Part shown: positions 1-12,639 of the stretch, piece by piece
Numbering within the stretch: the stretch's first letter is position 1
Layout of the letters: every line of letters begins with the position of its first letter
Source of the DNA: Symbiodinium natans
Taxonomy: Eukaryota; Sar; Dinophyceae; Suessiales; Symbiodiniaceae
Length of the DNA stretch: 64,000 bases
Direction: 5' to 3'
Assembly (NCBI GenBank): GCA_905221605.1
Contig: CAJNDS010000446.1
Location: 910,743-974,742 of the forward strand
Notes under the pieces: generated by a model
The model's input: only the letters and a program-made list of their open reading frames with translations
Told to the model about the DNA's origin: nothing
Databases searched by the model: none
Translations under genes and position numbers: made by a program

Positions 1-2330
1 GTAGCCTGACCGTTGCGGGTCAGGAGGAGTCTTTCGTGGTTTCAAAGGCGAGTGTGGCCCGGAAGGCGCAGGCATGTGTGCGTTGATGTAAGTGTATATC
101 AGATGCTAGAGGGCCGACCTCACAACAAGCAGCCTAGCCAAGCTGATTCCAGGCCGGAGCATGCAGCCAATCAACCACCCAAAGCTACGCAACAGGCAAG
201 CCGAGGCCAACGAAAGCTGGCCCAAGTATGTGCGCCCGTTGCTGCTGTTGTACTTGCTTGTTGCGAGTGGAATCCGGATTGATCCGGCAACTATTGACAA
301 CCCAACCGCTCTCCCGGCACCCACGAACAAGACTGGTTACCATCAAACAATGTTTGCACTCCTCCGCAAAGAAGCTTCCCGAGGACCGCTCAATATTGCC
401 CCCCCCCCCACTCATCCTATAAGACAGAGCCAAGACCAAGCTCAAGCCTAGCTCCGCTAGCTTTCCTGGCATGTGAGCATCTCAGAGGCAGAAGATGCCA
501 AATTTGCACACATGTGTACATCCAGGGCATTGTGCGTGTAAGGTTGCGCGCGTGTTGCTGAGGCACGTGTGTGAGCCTGACGTCGGGAGAGCCTCGAAGC
601 TGTCAGGTCGCCAAGACATGCGAGAGAACAAAAAGATGCACCACGAACTTCCTGAGAAGATCGATGCAACATCGATGCATCAGGCTTCTACTGGTGCCTG
701 CTAGGCATGGCCCTTCGTCTCGAAGCATCTCAACCATCAGAAGCTGCGCTGTATCTCTCAGGACTCAGGAGCATGCGATCTGGCAGGTGTGGGTGTCTCG
801 CGGGCGCTTCGCAGTGAAATGTCAAGGCATTCCGTGCGTTGCAGAGCTACAGCTTCTAGAATTGCAAGTTCACACACTGAAAGTGCATCTGAAAAACAAC
901 ACAAACAATAGGCCCAGCCTCTCGGGTTGGACCGGGCTCCAGCTGTAGACGGGAGCACCACAGAAAGAGATCACCATGCGAAGCTAAAGACGTCACCTGG
1001 GACATTGAGGATATCAATCTGAACGCCTATTGGCTGAGAAATCTCAAGCATTCTCAAGCTACAGACAGACCGAATCAAGCAGAGCTGCGGTCGCATACTT
1101 GGGCCCTTGTACAAACTTCGAGCCCCTAAAGCCCCTAAACCTCCTAAACCCTATCGGTGTCCGTGTCTCCTCGTAGCTGGGCGCCCCGCAATGTACGTGC
1201 TGGTGTCGTCATGGTAGACCCCCAAAAGGGAGCACGCCCAGCGATATCCAACCTCGCAGGGATCTCAGGCAAGCGTTCCATCACGAAGTGAGAGTACTTC
1301 CAAGAACGGCTCAGAGCTGTTGTGCCAGATGTTCATCCTATACGAGAGCAACCTGGTAACCGCACTGGCGATGAAATGTCGTTTTTCATGCAAAGTCGAA
1401 GCCAAGAACCTTTTGTATAACGCTCAGTGCTTTTCCGCATGCTCAATGCTCCACAGAATGTTTGGCTCAAATTGCTTCATTCCCAACTTGTTGCGAACCC
1501 ATGATGCTGCCCTCAGCGACCAACATGCTCCACCCTGCTTCGAGTGGCGCCGCGATGTTTCACAGACAGAGCGAGAGAGCGAGAGCGATAGCCAGAGAGC
1601 GGCGCCCTTTGCTCATTTAAGACCTAAGGTTTGGGGCCACCGCGTGTGTTGTTGGGCTGTTAGCGCACAAGAAACGTGAAAGCGGCGCAGCATAGATGCA
1701 TGGGTATATGGCAGGCATGTGTCCCCATGCGTTTCGTTTCGTCGATTCGGTCCGGTCTTGTCCTACCCTCAGTCTGAAGCAGAGACACATGCGAAAGTTC
1801 CCAAAAAGAGCTCCCAAGCTGCAGAACAGACTTTGGGTCGACAGCCGGATTTAAGGCAGCTTAACCTCAAAACCCTCACAACATGCTCCAGCCAGAAGGA
1901 GTCAGCCTGGTTGAGAAAGGCCATGTAGGCTACATCCATCCAAGGCCTCAGTGCTGGCGCACGGAATTTTTAACGCAGAGGCCTTTGGTCTCAATTCGAC
2001 GTCCCGAGCCGTCAGCTTCAGCTTAGGCGCTCGGAACTCAGGTCGGGAATTAGGGATGTGCTGCATTTAATAGAGCCTGGGTTTTGGGTCGAGGTTGAGG
2101 TTGCAGAACATGGAAAACCCAATCCTTCTCCTACGTCAGATGCCTTGTCTATTTTGCGGCTCTGTGTGTGTGTCTCTTTCTTCGCTCGCCGTTTGCCTCT
2201 CCCTTGCCTCGTGCTGTTCGTGGCCTCTCTTGACAATTTCAACCTACCAGCAGCAATCATGTGCTTCTTTGCTTTGGCCTGTCACTCCTTCTATGTTTCT
2301 AACCTGCTTGGTCTGCCTCGAGCACGACCT
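1..2330. other. No gene recognised
   Basis: Mixed-composition DNA with only short overlapping ORFs. It holds a degenerate telomere-like patch (CCCTAAA/CCTCCTAAA) at about 1120-1153. Confidence 0.6.
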
Positions 2331-2336
2331 GGGATC

Positions 2337-2415
2337 CTCGTCAAAAATGCTCTACGCTGCTGGTCGACAGCCACGGCGCATTTCAGTCTCGCGCGGATAA
2401 GCTCGTCGAAACTTG
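2337..2415 (-). CDS. Candidate exon, helical
   Basis: The minus strand reads ASFDELIRARLKCAVAV then DQQRRAFLTR between AACCAAAG and a possible GA donor (ACGAG|GATCCC). Unknown gene. Confidence 0.4.
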
Positions 2416-2927
2416 CTTTGGTTCTCCCGCATCCACCAACTTGGGACCTGCAGGGAGGCGGGGACCAGCGAAAGGGCATCAATTTCGGCGTTGGCCACCG
2501 TAGCACCTTCGAGCTAGGCTTTAGGAACCTAAGCTCTGACTATCTGGAGTTGTTGTTTGCGCCAATCTCAGAAATATTGCCGCATCTTCAGTTCACAGCA
2601 GGAATGCGCAGAATCTCGCTTTGGGACCACCAAGGTCCCCACAACTCCCTAGGCCCTGTAGAAAGATGCCTGTTTCACTGCCACCAGCATGGCAGTGGAC
2701 GTGTCGCGCATCAGCCTTAACTCCACGCGGCTTGGACTTAGGCTTCAATGCCTAGTTGCCATCTACCATTCGAAGCTCTGAAGTCTCTCATTGAGCCTGA
2801 ACCTTGTTTGCGTGGGACTCCTGGGAATTGAGCGCATGGCTCCAACGCAGGAGCTGTTCAAGAATGTGCGGTTAGGAGTCATTTGTAGGTGCAATTTGTC
2901 ATTGAGGGTTTCGCCTACAAACGCCCC

Positions 2928-2968
2928 CTAAACCCTAAACCCTAAATCCTAAACCCTAAACCCTAAAC
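2928..2968 (+). repeat. Interstitial telomeric tract, CCCTAAA
   Basis: About six CCCTAAA units with one TCCTAAA variant. On the minus strand they form the start of the intron after the 2969-3039 exon. Confidence 0.95.
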
Positions 2969-3039
2969 CAGTACATCCCAGTATGGCAGAGCCAGGCCGC
3001 AGCACACGACCCTGGTTCCGTGGAGCATCTTCGAGCTTC
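2969..3039 (-). CDS. Candidate exon with telomeric-repeat donor
   Basis: After GGACTGCAG the minus strand reads KLEDAPRNQGRVLRPGSA then ILGCT and meets GGTTTAGGG repeats directly as donor. Both flanking tracts here have the same orientation. Unknown gene. Confidence 0.5.
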
Positions 3040-3082
3040 CTGCAGTCCCGACGAAGCAGCAAATGGGTTTACGAGATTAGGT

Positions 3083-3147
3083 GCCCTAAACCCTAAACCC
3101 TAAACCCCAAACCCTAAACCCTAAACCCTAAGCCCTAAACCCTGAAC
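3083..3147 (+). repeat. Interstitial telomeric tract, CCCTAAA
   Basis: About eight units with CCCCAAA, CCCTAAG and CCCTGAA variants. Confidence 0.95.
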
Positions 3148-3149
3148 TA

Positions 3150-6100
3150 AATTGTTGGGGTCCTACTACTTTGGGGTCGATTTTAGGGCACCACTCCGAA
3201 TTTTGACCCCCCCAAGTAGTAAAATTCCCTTACATAAGGACCACAGTAAGGTACCCCGTATTTCGGAAGAAAAACCCTCATGGTGCTCTCCTGAGCATCT
3301 GGAAGCGCGAGGGATTCCACGGAGACCACTCTGAAGTTTCCTGGTTTTCGTGACATCAAGAAGACTTTTCGGGACATGGGTTTCAGTTTTCCACGACACT
3401 GTTCAACTCGGAGTTTAGGATTCAGTGTGCTGTGAATTTCGATGTCGATGTTAGGGTGGGAAACGGACCCTCGTGCCGCCAGCTGAGAGCGCAAGGGGTG
3501 GCTTCCCCCGTGCTCTAAGCCGATGCTTTCGTGCTTTGGCGTCGGTGGTAGCAAGCTTGGCAAACTGAGCCTCTTTGGGGCCTACATGTCACGACCCAAC
3601 GGCTGTGTACATGCAAGTCGGCCGATTAGGCTCCAAGGAGCTAGCTTTCGAATAGTGTCCATCAACGTCCACCACTCCATGCTCGACCCCTTGTTTGAGC
3701 CCTACTCGACCCCAAATTCGCTGCAGTCGTAAAGATGCCGAAACTGTGAGCCTACTCCTTGAATGCGATACCACTTGCCACAATACAACACTGAAGAAAA
3801 AAAAGGACTCCCTGAGAAGTATCTGGAAGCGCAACCTTCAACCTCACACTCCGACTTCTCGTGCCACGTTGCTGTCTCGGTTGCCATGAAAGCCGCTGTC
3901 CTTCTCCTTAGCAGCAGAGTTCTCGGAGCCTCCATGCTTCACAACTAGGTAGTTTCGGGTGATTGAGGCCTGCATTTGTCTCGCAGGATCGCAGTTTTTT
4001 TGGCGGGATGATTTTATGGCCCGAGCTTGGTGTTACCAGCATCTTCCATGAAAGGGGAGACCGAATGGATGGACAACCTTCGTTTTGCCAACGCTTTCGA
4101 CGAATCCGGGGGGCGGGGGGTGCCAAGCTTGTAGAAAACGTTCGTTTTGCCAATGAGGGAGCGGGAGAGGGCCGACAAAATCCCATCCCAAGCAAGCCAC
4201 TTCCAATGTGGCATAGCACTCTGCCTACTCAGTAAGTATCCACACACTGAGTTTCTGAGGCCCGCAGTGCGCATCGGCAGGTGGAGGCGGGGGGGAGGGG
4301 TCGTCAAATTGAAACGAGCCACGAACTATGGAGCTATCATACCATGAAGGTCCTTGCCTGATTTTCCCAAGAAAATGGCAAACAAGAACGGGCGAGCTCC
4401 CAAGGCGCTAGATTTCGTGTTATGCATGTCGCGCCGAGTGAGATCGAGCTCCTGCTCCTCGTGAAGTACAGAGCTGTCCTCGCTTTTGGCCCCGAGGGCC
4501 CTAGTCGTAAGTAGCGCTGGCGATGTGCCATCGTCGCTGGTCTTTTCTTGCGTTTGGGGTCGGCGCCGGCATATGCTGTTGGTGTTAGGGGTGTCCAGGT
4601 GAGTACAAGCTAGGATCAGAGCTGCAGGGCTCTCTGATAGGGCATTCAAGACAGTCACAGCTATTGATCTTTGCTGCGTGTCTCAAACATGTACCAAGCA
4701 GCAGAGCTGGTGGGGTTGAAAAAGTGGATCAGCTCGGAGCTTTGAATTGTCTTCGATATCCCTGCCAGAGATCAAAAGATGAGCGTACAGGAGAGCTCGT
4801 GGCTTTCTGTTCTTCAGCCCGAAACAGCCGCTAAAAACGCCCATGATGCTTAGAGCTCGGACCCTAAAAGGGAGACCACACCCTGATGGCCAACCCCTGA
4901 AGCACAGCACGAAAAAAGCTGCCATGCATTGTCTGGGTAAGGAGGCAGACAAGAGAGGAAGTCAGCAAAAGGTAGCCTTCTGCAGGGCCTGCACCAGATT
5001 CCAGCCCGGACCAAGCTAGTGACCAACTGCGCAGACAACCTGTGGTGCTCAACCCTCTTACAAGAAGCGGGCGCCGCCTCCTTAAAGTCAAGTGTGGCAG
5101 CTTCAACCGGGACTGGCGACTTGAAAGTCACACAGGCCTTTTAGTCACAATCGATTGCCGCGCCTCGTCCCCCTAGGTCCGGAAGATCGCAGCCTCCACC
5201 TGCTGCGGGCAAGGGTGCTCGGCACAACACTCACCAGGCCGAATCGAAGGGCACACGCAATGCCGCTGCTGAACCATGCTGAACCCTAGAATGGGAGACC
5301 TGTAGTTTCTGTATCTAGCGATGCTGTGAAGCACGTGCAAGACGAGTCAAAAGGGGAAGGACAAGACATGACAGGACATGACAACTCGACGTTTCAACAT
5401 CCCAGGGTCCTGCCTCTAGTCAGAAGCTGGTCGGTTGGACCGTGTGGCTGCAATCGTGCTGGGCGGGGGGGACAAGCCTGTAAGCTCCCCGATGTGCTAA
5501 GCCTGCTGCTCGCCTTGTAACCTGCATCTACATGCCAACTCAGAGAATGGTCGGAACTCTGCGGGGAAGCCGGTGACACGGCCTTCAAGTGACTCAGGCG
5601 TATGTTTAAAGCGAAAACAGAAAACCTTTCGGCTCTCCAAGCCCTCTCGATGGGCCCAAAGCCTGGAACGGAAACTCGAGCCAAAACGCGGCGCCGGTTG
5701 AGGGCTTTGCTGATCGAGGGAGAAAGGTCCAGGTGTTAAGGCGCTCCGTAGGCTGCCGCTATGATGCTGTCTCCTTCCGGAATCGGGCTGGAACAGGGAG
5801 GCAGAAGTCGCACAAGGGCGTGGATCCGCGAGGGAGACATACGTTGCCGTGAGGCGTTACAACTATTACTGGGACGGAGCCCATCTGAAATTCCTCAGTG
5901 CCACATGTGTTCTGACTAGCAGATAATGTACTGACCCCCCAGTGCCTGAAAAGCTGATGCAATGGCCATACCCATCCATACCCCCTTTTTTCCCCTTGCA
6001 CACTCCGGCACGTTGCTTGTGCCGCCCTCCGGCCTTTGGAAGTGAGCGCTGCAAGGAAGTGCTGGGGTGAGGTGTGAGGCTTGCTGCAGTACTGCGTGAT

Positions 6101-6940
6101 GTAGCTCATAGAGTCCCAGAGAGTAAGAGTTCTACTGTTCTACTGACTTAGGATGATGTCACACTTAGGGACCGCTGCCTGGCAGCATCGAGCAGAAAGC
6201 TCCCACGGATAGAATGCCCCCAAAACAAGGCATTCGCTCGGGGTTCAGAGCGGAGTCTGGACTGTGGGACCCAGACTTTAGAAGGCTCGCCGACACCCAC
6301 ATGACCAAGTATCAGCCACCACCTGTCAGCCCCAAGATACCCAATTCCTGAAAGGAAGGCTAGGCCAACCGTCGAAGAACAACTCAGCCTCGTGGGTCTC
6401 TCTCTCACCCACATTCTGCCTTAGCACCCTGAGAGGCTTAGCCTTCACAAGGGCGCCAAAGGGGCCATGAGAGGGTCTCTTGAGAAGCTTGGGGAGGCTT
6501 AGGCTTGGCGATTGTGCAGGGCTTTACATGGCTTACCGCCGCCCTGACAGCTTAAATAGGTCAAGGGACGATGTTCAGAAACCCCCCACCTGGCAGACGA
6601 CTACATGGCGGATCCTGGCGGTCCGCGCTCCATGCCACTGAAACCCGAAAGCCCGGTGCACCCCTCACACATGGGACGCCAGCGCCTTGCAAATTGGGGT
6701 GGACGACCTGAGGAAGCCATGTGCTTGACTCGGCCCTCGTTTTGTGCCATGCTCACAAAGGTTCAGAATGTGACCTGGTTCGGGATGAACCAGTCGGACT
6801 TCAGGACTTCAGAAGGAGAGATGGCCTTTTTGCTCGAAGAGCATCCAGTGTCGGCTTGGAAGGCGAGATGAGCTACCGACAGCTTGCTCACTTTCCTAAG
6901 TTTGCCCTACTTGCAAGATGGATGTGGATGGACATTTCGG
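3150..6940. other. Mostly unassigned, presumed intron or intergenic
   Basis: No reliable exon apart from the weak candidate at 5040-5131. No repeats of note. Confidence 0.55.
5040..5131 (-). CDS. Weak candidate exon
   Basis: The minus strand reads VTFKSPVPVEAATLDFKE then AAPASCKRVEHHRLSAQL. Protein-like, but other frames are open and the edges are unclear. Confidence 0.25.
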
Positions 6941-6950
6941 AACTCAACAC

Positions 6951-7030
6951 CTGCCCTACGCGTGCCCTAAACATCCCTGAGCCCTCCACCGCCGCTGCAG
7001 CATCCTCACCCACGCGCCGCCTGGTGAAAG
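6951..7030 (-). CDS. Candidate exon, unknown
   Basis: Between CCTTGCAG and GGCAG|GTGTTG the minus strand reads FTRRRVGEDAAAAVEGSG then MFRARVGQ. Good splice sites and composition. Family not recognised. Confidence 0.5.
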
Positions 7031-7039
7031 CTGCAAGGG

Positions 7040-8600
7040 GGGCTTGACGGCTTCATCACCCGGGGGGGTTTCCGAAATTCAGGGGTACCTTATTTTGAGC
7101 TAGGCCTTTGCGTGGGATCTACACGAGGTTTCATAGGGCCTAGCGCCTGGTCTAGGCCTCATAAGAGGCCTAATTCGCCACGTCTGGTCTATAGCCTTTG
7201 AATAAGTCGCTGTGGATTTGAGAGGTCTCACATGAGTTCCTGGCCCCCAACCCTTTTTTCAATCTGCACATACCTGACGGGTAGAGTCGGCAGGGGGGGC
7301 TCAGCGTCCGAGTGCAATGGTAGATTGGTCTTGGCTGAAAGGTTCGAAGCATGTCTCCCGTTCAGCTTGTCAACATTGGGCGCTGATGCAACAAGACATG
7401 ACCAGCATTTGGAAGGTGTGAGTAGCACTGAGACACGCCTGGGATCTCCAGGCACTGCGTGGCTGGGCACTTGTAGCCCGCAACCACAGCAGACGAGGCT
7501 GTAAGACTCTGTGACAACTGCGCGCGCGATCCGCTCAGCGGAAGCAAGAACAGGCAAGGCACCTTCACTGCAGGCGGCTTCAAAAAAGCCGGAACGATGA
7601 ACTGTGAGGGAAGTGTGCTTTCGTGGTTTAGTTTGGTCTTCAGGTGTTTTCAGCTCAGCACATCGCATTCTTTTTGTGAACAGTGCGCTCAGACCTGGTC
7701 AAAAACCAGAAAAGAGGCCATGGTGAACTTCCAACATCTGTACCAGCTGCCAGGCTTGGCGACATCAACCAGTGGACTAGAGCACACTAGCTGCTGCACG
7801 ACCACTGAGCTCAAATACTAGCCTCTTGCTTGAAACAGCAAGCCAACAGCCCAACCTACGCTGAATATAAACCCAGTCGGGCCTGGGAATCAAGACCGAA
7901 CAACTATTTCAACGAAGCAGCGCTAGTGGATGAAACACTGAAGCTATCTGATACGTAGGCCCGAAATCTGCCAGGTAACATCGTCGTAGCTAGCTCGGTC
8001 CAAGCAAAACGGAGTCAACAAAGATGCCATCAAGCCAGTGCTGGTGTCGAGGAATATGGAAGCTCATCTGCTGACAGCCCTAAACTCCTTCATCACCTGC
8101 TCCATCTCTCAGGGTACGGTTAGCGGGTTAGTCACGTCCCTCAGCCGTTTATAATCCTTAACACATCATCCACAAGAGGCATGCACTTCCCACCAAGCTC
8201 ATGGACTCATATGGACAACCCTGAAAGGGGTGCTCAGGAAGCTTCAAGGCACTTGGAGTTTTGGGGTCTGAGGAGTTTGGGGTTCACTGCAAGGTGCTGA
8301 AGTCCCTTTTGGCCTGGCTTCAACTTGCCTTGGAGTTTAAGAGCAACTCAGATCTCGTTGCAAGTAAGGAAAATGCGTCCGATGCGATGGAGTGGGGCTT
8401 AAGGACTGAGGCGAATGCACGGGGCTCACCAGACTCTCAGGCCATCGTCCTTGGCTTAGGATGGAGTTGATGCTTTTCTTTCGGCGGGGCTCACCCTCAA
8501 AAGCAAATCCAACAGCTTGACACTGCCCGAACTACCTGTGTGTGGTGCAAAAAGGGGGCTTGGCTCAATCGAGTTCAAAAACAATCCCACGACATCCAGG
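7040..8600. other. Unassigned
   Basis: A weak minus-strand protein-like stretch at about 7500-7590 (ACSEGALPVLASAERIAR). Otherwise nothing recognised. Confidence 0.5.
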
Positions 8601-8601
8601 T

Positions 8602-8734
8602 CAACCCTAAACCCTGAACCCTTAAACCCCTAAACCCCTAAACCCCTAAACCCCTAAACCCCTCAACCCCTCAACCCCTCAACCCCCAAACCCCCAAACC
8701 CTAAACCCCAAACCCTAAACCCTAAACCCTAAAC
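8602..8734 (+). repeat. Interstitial telomeric tract with 8-bp variant blocks
   Basis: CCCTAAA flanks and a centre of successive CCCCTAAA, CCCCTCAA and CCCCCAAA blocks. It faces the inverted tract at 8846 across a 94-nt exon. Confidence 0.95.
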
Positions 8735-8828
8735 CTCGAATGCGAGACTTGACCATTGCACCGACTGCAGGCTCCGGATCGCTGTCGGAATCGTTTTCAA
8801 AGGCCCGGCTTCGGGTCATGGTCTGGAC
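8735..8828 (-). CDS. Candidate exon enclosed by inverted telomeric tracts
   Basis: Between CCCGAAG and a donor that is the telomere repeat itself (CGAG|GTTTAGGG), the minus strand reads VQTMTRSRAFENDSDSDP then EPAVGAMVKSRIR. The acidic/Ser cluster and open frame support coding. The preceding intron ends in CCCTAAA repeats about 18 nt before the acceptor. Unknown gene. Confidence 0.6.
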
Positions 8829-8845
8829 CTTCGGGAACCCCGACG

Positions 8846-8964
8846 GTTTAGGGTTTAGGTTTAGGGTTTAGGGTTTAGGGTTTAGGGTTTAGGGTTTAGG
8901 GTCTAGGGTCTAGGGTCTAGGGTCTAGGGTCTAGGGTTTAGGGTTTAGGGTTTAGGGTTTAGGG
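8846..8964 (+). repeat. Interstitial telomeric tract, TTTAGGG, with TCTAGGG block
   Basis: TTTAGGG units on both sides of a run of five TCTAGGG units. Inverted relative to the tract ending at 8734. Confidence 0.95.
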
Positions 8965-9158
8965 ACTCACCCAGTTGCGTCCGGCTTCAATAAGGGTTTG
9001 TGATGCATGCTGGGGGTTGGACTCAGAGACTAAAGCTGGCCTAGGTTCCGAATGCCAAGGAAGTTTTAAGAGCGCCCGTGGCGGACCCTCAGGGAGTGAG
9101 ACCTCTGTTGTGCCCAAGGAACGGTAGAGAGGTTGCCATCCACCACCTTCCCCATGAC

Positions 9159-9257
9159 CTGGCAGGTGTGTGTTGGAGTTTGGTCTGGCTTGTGGTCGTC
9201 CCTCTCTTGGGGCGCAGTAGGTGTGGCGGTGTACTCGCGGCTAATTTGCGGTTGCGG
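9159..9257 (-). CDS. Candidate exon, Pro/Gln-rich
   Basis: Exactly 33 codons between GGGTCAG and CCAG|GTCATGG. It reads PQPQISREYTATPTAPQ then ERDDHKPDQTPTHTCQ. Unknown gene on the minus strand. Confidence 0.5.
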
Positions 9258-9719
9258 CTGACCCCCGCTCCCTCGAATGGAACTTCGGGTGGGGTGAGGG
9301 GCCAGGAGAAGCAGCGGGCACAGAGTGAGCAGCAGCCGATACTGCCGACACTCAGCAAGAAAGGAACCATGTGCCGAAGCAGACAATCTGCGCAGATGAT
9401 TAGCCGAGATCTTTGCAGGCGGAAGATTAAGAACACGCATTGTTTTTTTCCTTCAAGCACACTGCAGGTCATCACGTTCGCCATCACGCTCAAAGCATAC
9501 CGCAATTACGAACACATCCACTTCTCGCACTCTTTCCCAACCCCTTAGTCGGAGGAGCCACACTTCACCTGCTTATGCTTGCAGTCGACTAGGGGAGCCC
9601 TACAGTGACGTGTTGCGTGCCTTGCCTTGGGCATGGACTCCATGTTCCGCGCGCCACGAGGTGCGACAAAGCGATGCAGGAAGAGAGCTCCGCAGAGGCA
9701 GGACAGGCAGACCTTTCAT

Positions 9720-9760
9720 GGTTTAGGGTTTAGGGTTTAGGGTTTAGGGCTTAGGGATTT
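9720..9760 (+). repeat. Interstitial telomeric tract, TTTAGGG
   Basis: About five units. On the coding strand it is CCCTAAA upstream of the 9159-9257 exon candidate. Confidence 0.93.
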
Positions 9761-10770
9761 GGTCTGCGGCCTCTCGGGTTTAAGACTATACAGGCCTTCC
9801 TGTCATGTGGAGACCCTGGGAACGCATCTGTCGAAGATCAACACCGACATCCCAAAACCTCCAACCGCGAAGGCCTCGCACGGAACTGGGAGCAAAAAAC
9901 CGCCCTTAACCTCGTGAGAGGTTGAGGTTCTGGACCCGCTTGTTGGAAACCACTGAAACGCGGCAGAAAAAAAGACCCCAAAGAAGCCTCTTTACGCCCC
10001 TTTCTCCGGATCTTTCACAGAACTTTTCGGCGGGCCACGAAGAGTGCCCCGGCCACCAGCATCCTAAAGCCTCGAGAGCAGCTTTCAGCAGAATGCATCT
10101 ACAAGTCTACGATGCTTCACGAGATGGTTTGAATGCTCACATGTTTCTGGGAGGGGGAGGTGTCTGAGATTTCTTGAGTGGCTACAGGATTTCACATCCC
10201 AAAACTATTGAGTTCTTGACGCTGAACGCCCGAAAGTTCGTGCACGTCGTGGCAGCAGATCTCAAAAAAATCACACGACGTCAGCCGGGCGTCCGTGGCC
10301 AGTGGAGGGATCCGCGAAACTGCGGAGGCTGGTCTGAGGCTCGGCCTCGCCAAGCAGGTCTCGGCTCAAGGACGTTAGGGCCGTGGCCTTTGGGCTTCTA
10401 CCGCTTCCTGGCTGTTCATTGGCTTGGTCCTAAAACCCTAAACCCTAAAGCCGGCCTTGACGCAGAGGTAGTTGCCCTGTCTGGACACCTGGGGGCAGCC
10501 GGTGTTTTCCAGGTAAGGCCAAGGATTGAAGAACTGGAATGGAGGCTGGTCGAATCACTCACAAGGACCCCAAACTGTGGCTTGGAGGAGCGCGGGATAC
10601 TCACCGGGTGGTCTAGTGGTCTTCCGTTCCGACGCACCAGTCTCGCTACAGCCAGGGCCTCCCTGGCAACAGCCGAACTGTATCTACGCCACCCTACAAC
10701 ACACCACATCCTAGAACATACTGTTACGAAGAGTGACACGTACCAGTACTAGAAAAAACGCTTCAACGCT

Positions 10771-11296
10771 TCAGAGATGCGCCTGGCAAGCACTGCCCCC
10801 TTTGCAAGGGTTGGAGCTTGGATGGCACTCGTCCAGGGCCTCCGGTGGCTGCTGCACCATGGCCTGCTGACTGGCCTCTTGGTGTCTCATGCCCTCTTGG
10901 TGCGGCATGCCTTGGTGCGGCACGCCTTGGTGCGGCATGTTGTGGGTAGCGCTGCGCATGTGCTGCCCACCTTCGTGCATACCTGCACCAGCACCTCTCA
11001 TCATGTGCCCGCCCTGACCGGGTTGGTGATCCGGGCGTGGCCCGGTAGTACCTGGGGTTCCCAGCGATGAGGGAGGTGAAGCTACGTCCTTCTCTGTGCG
11101 GCGGCACGTGCTGTGTCTCAGCACCCCTGCCCGGCAGGACAGGCTTTCGGGGCCATGATTGTTCCCGTTGTACTCCGCCAGCGTGGCCTGCATGAAGAAG
11201 CTGTCTCCCACTCCACCCAGTAGCTCCTCGTCAGTTCCTTTGTTGCCCTGCTCAAACAGCTCAAACTGTAGAACATCGCAAAACTCCCTTAAGAGC
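10771..11296 (-). CDS. Candidate terminal exon with Gln/His/Met-rich tail
   Basis: A long open minus-strand frame after a CTGTAG acceptor. It starts LLREFCDVLQFELFEQG, NKGTDEELLGG and DSFFMQATLAEYNG, which loosely recalls a C2-like strand pattern. It continues into a low-complexity tail containing a 15-bp repeat encoding MPHQG/VPHQG (about 10885-10935) and ends in TGA at 10771. This may be the 3' end of a gene. A function is not claimed. Confidence 0.5.
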
Positions 11297-11554
11297 CTAC
11301 AGCGCGGTGCCCTAGAGTGCCTTGCAGCAAAAACTTAAGTGTCCCAGCTTTCTGGTCGCACCAGGGCACGGAGCTCCAGGACCCCACCCTTTCGGGCACC
11401 TGCCTTTGGCAGGACGAAGTGCTTTGTCTGCCCCACCTGGAGGACAAGGGGCTTGCAACTTGAGGATTTGTTGTGTGGTCTCCAAAACCTCAAAGCCAAG
11501 CAAAAAAAAAAAAAACAAAGCCCCCGTCCTAACTCGAAGCCCCCCTCCCAAAGC

Positions 11555-11638
11555 CAGCCCACCTCGCGCCCAACCAACAGTTCCACGGACTCAGTGGAGG
11601 AGGCGGCCACGTCGCCGCCCAGAAGCTCCAACAAGACC
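11555..11638 (-). CDS. Candidate exon, unknown
   Basis: After GGCTACAG the minus strand reads VLLELLGGDVAASSTESV then ELLVGREV. It is on the same strand as, and just upstream of, the 11296 exon, probably the same gene. Confidence 0.4.
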
Positions 11639-12639
11639 CTGTAGCCCTCCTCGGGACCATGAATGTTGGGTTCAGGGCTCAAGGCAAAGTGGGTGGGTAA
11701 GGGCTCCAAAATGTGAGATTCGGATGGAGGCGTCTAGAATCCGAGCCATTAACCATGTGTCGGGCCTAAGACTGCCTGTGCAGAGTTGCTCAGGTGGTTG
11801 TTCTTCGGGGAAGTCCGGAAGTTGATGTTGACTTGCTCAGCCCAACCTGACCCCTGGCACCTTCGAAAAAAAGCCAGTCATGACCCTCTAAGCAAGACAA
11901 CACACAAATGCACATGGCAAATCCTCGGTCTTCTCCACATCGACGGAGCCGATCCAGGGTCCCAAATCCTCCAGGTCAGTCGAGGCTGACAGGTCTGAGA
12001 AATTTTGGCTCCCGGACTAACAGAAGGCCCTTGCAGTTCAGGGGTGCGCGCCTGTCAGGCTCTTTGCAATGTTTTCCACTCCCTCCCCCTCTGCCCCCCT
12101 CCACCCCTTTTCCCCTCCTGAGGCTCTTTAGGCTTGAACATTAGTGCATTCGCCAATCTTAAACCCGAAAATCTTGAACCTGCCTTGACCTGCTCGTTGC
12201 AGCCGCTTCCCCCCAGGGCTGCGTCCAAGAGCCACGCCAGCGCCAATGAACGCAATGCCATGGCCATGGCGCTTGCAGAGCGTGGCAGGGGCTTAGAACA
12301 AATCAAACGACTCAATTCTAACACGTGAAATGCTCCCGTTGTCAATTTTTCATGCCAGATGGGTTCGGACAACAACCAGACTTGTGGGCATGCTATGCGA
12401 TCTCGGGGTCACGGTCCGTCCGCACGTACTCGGTACACGGAAGACTTGTGGTGCTTCGGACGTCTAGACGAGATCCCAACTCCTGCAAAGGCTGTGGACC
12501 ATCACTATGAGACTCTGCATGACTCTGCGTAGGCGTCTGTGCAGGCTGCTGGGAGGTGATCGGGATTAAGCAGGTCGGGGTGCGACACCCGGCCCGCAAA
12601 GCGGCCCGGCAAACCTTTTCCCTCGTCGCCATTTAAGAT

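Noticed and set aside
2058-2720. 220-codon plus-strand ORF
   Set aside because: Composition is not protein-like, and an antisense exon candidate (2337-2415) explains part of the openness.
10605-10640. tRNA-like A box (TGGTCTAGTGGT)
   Set aside because: No B box (GGTTCGA-type) or acceptor stem at the right distance.
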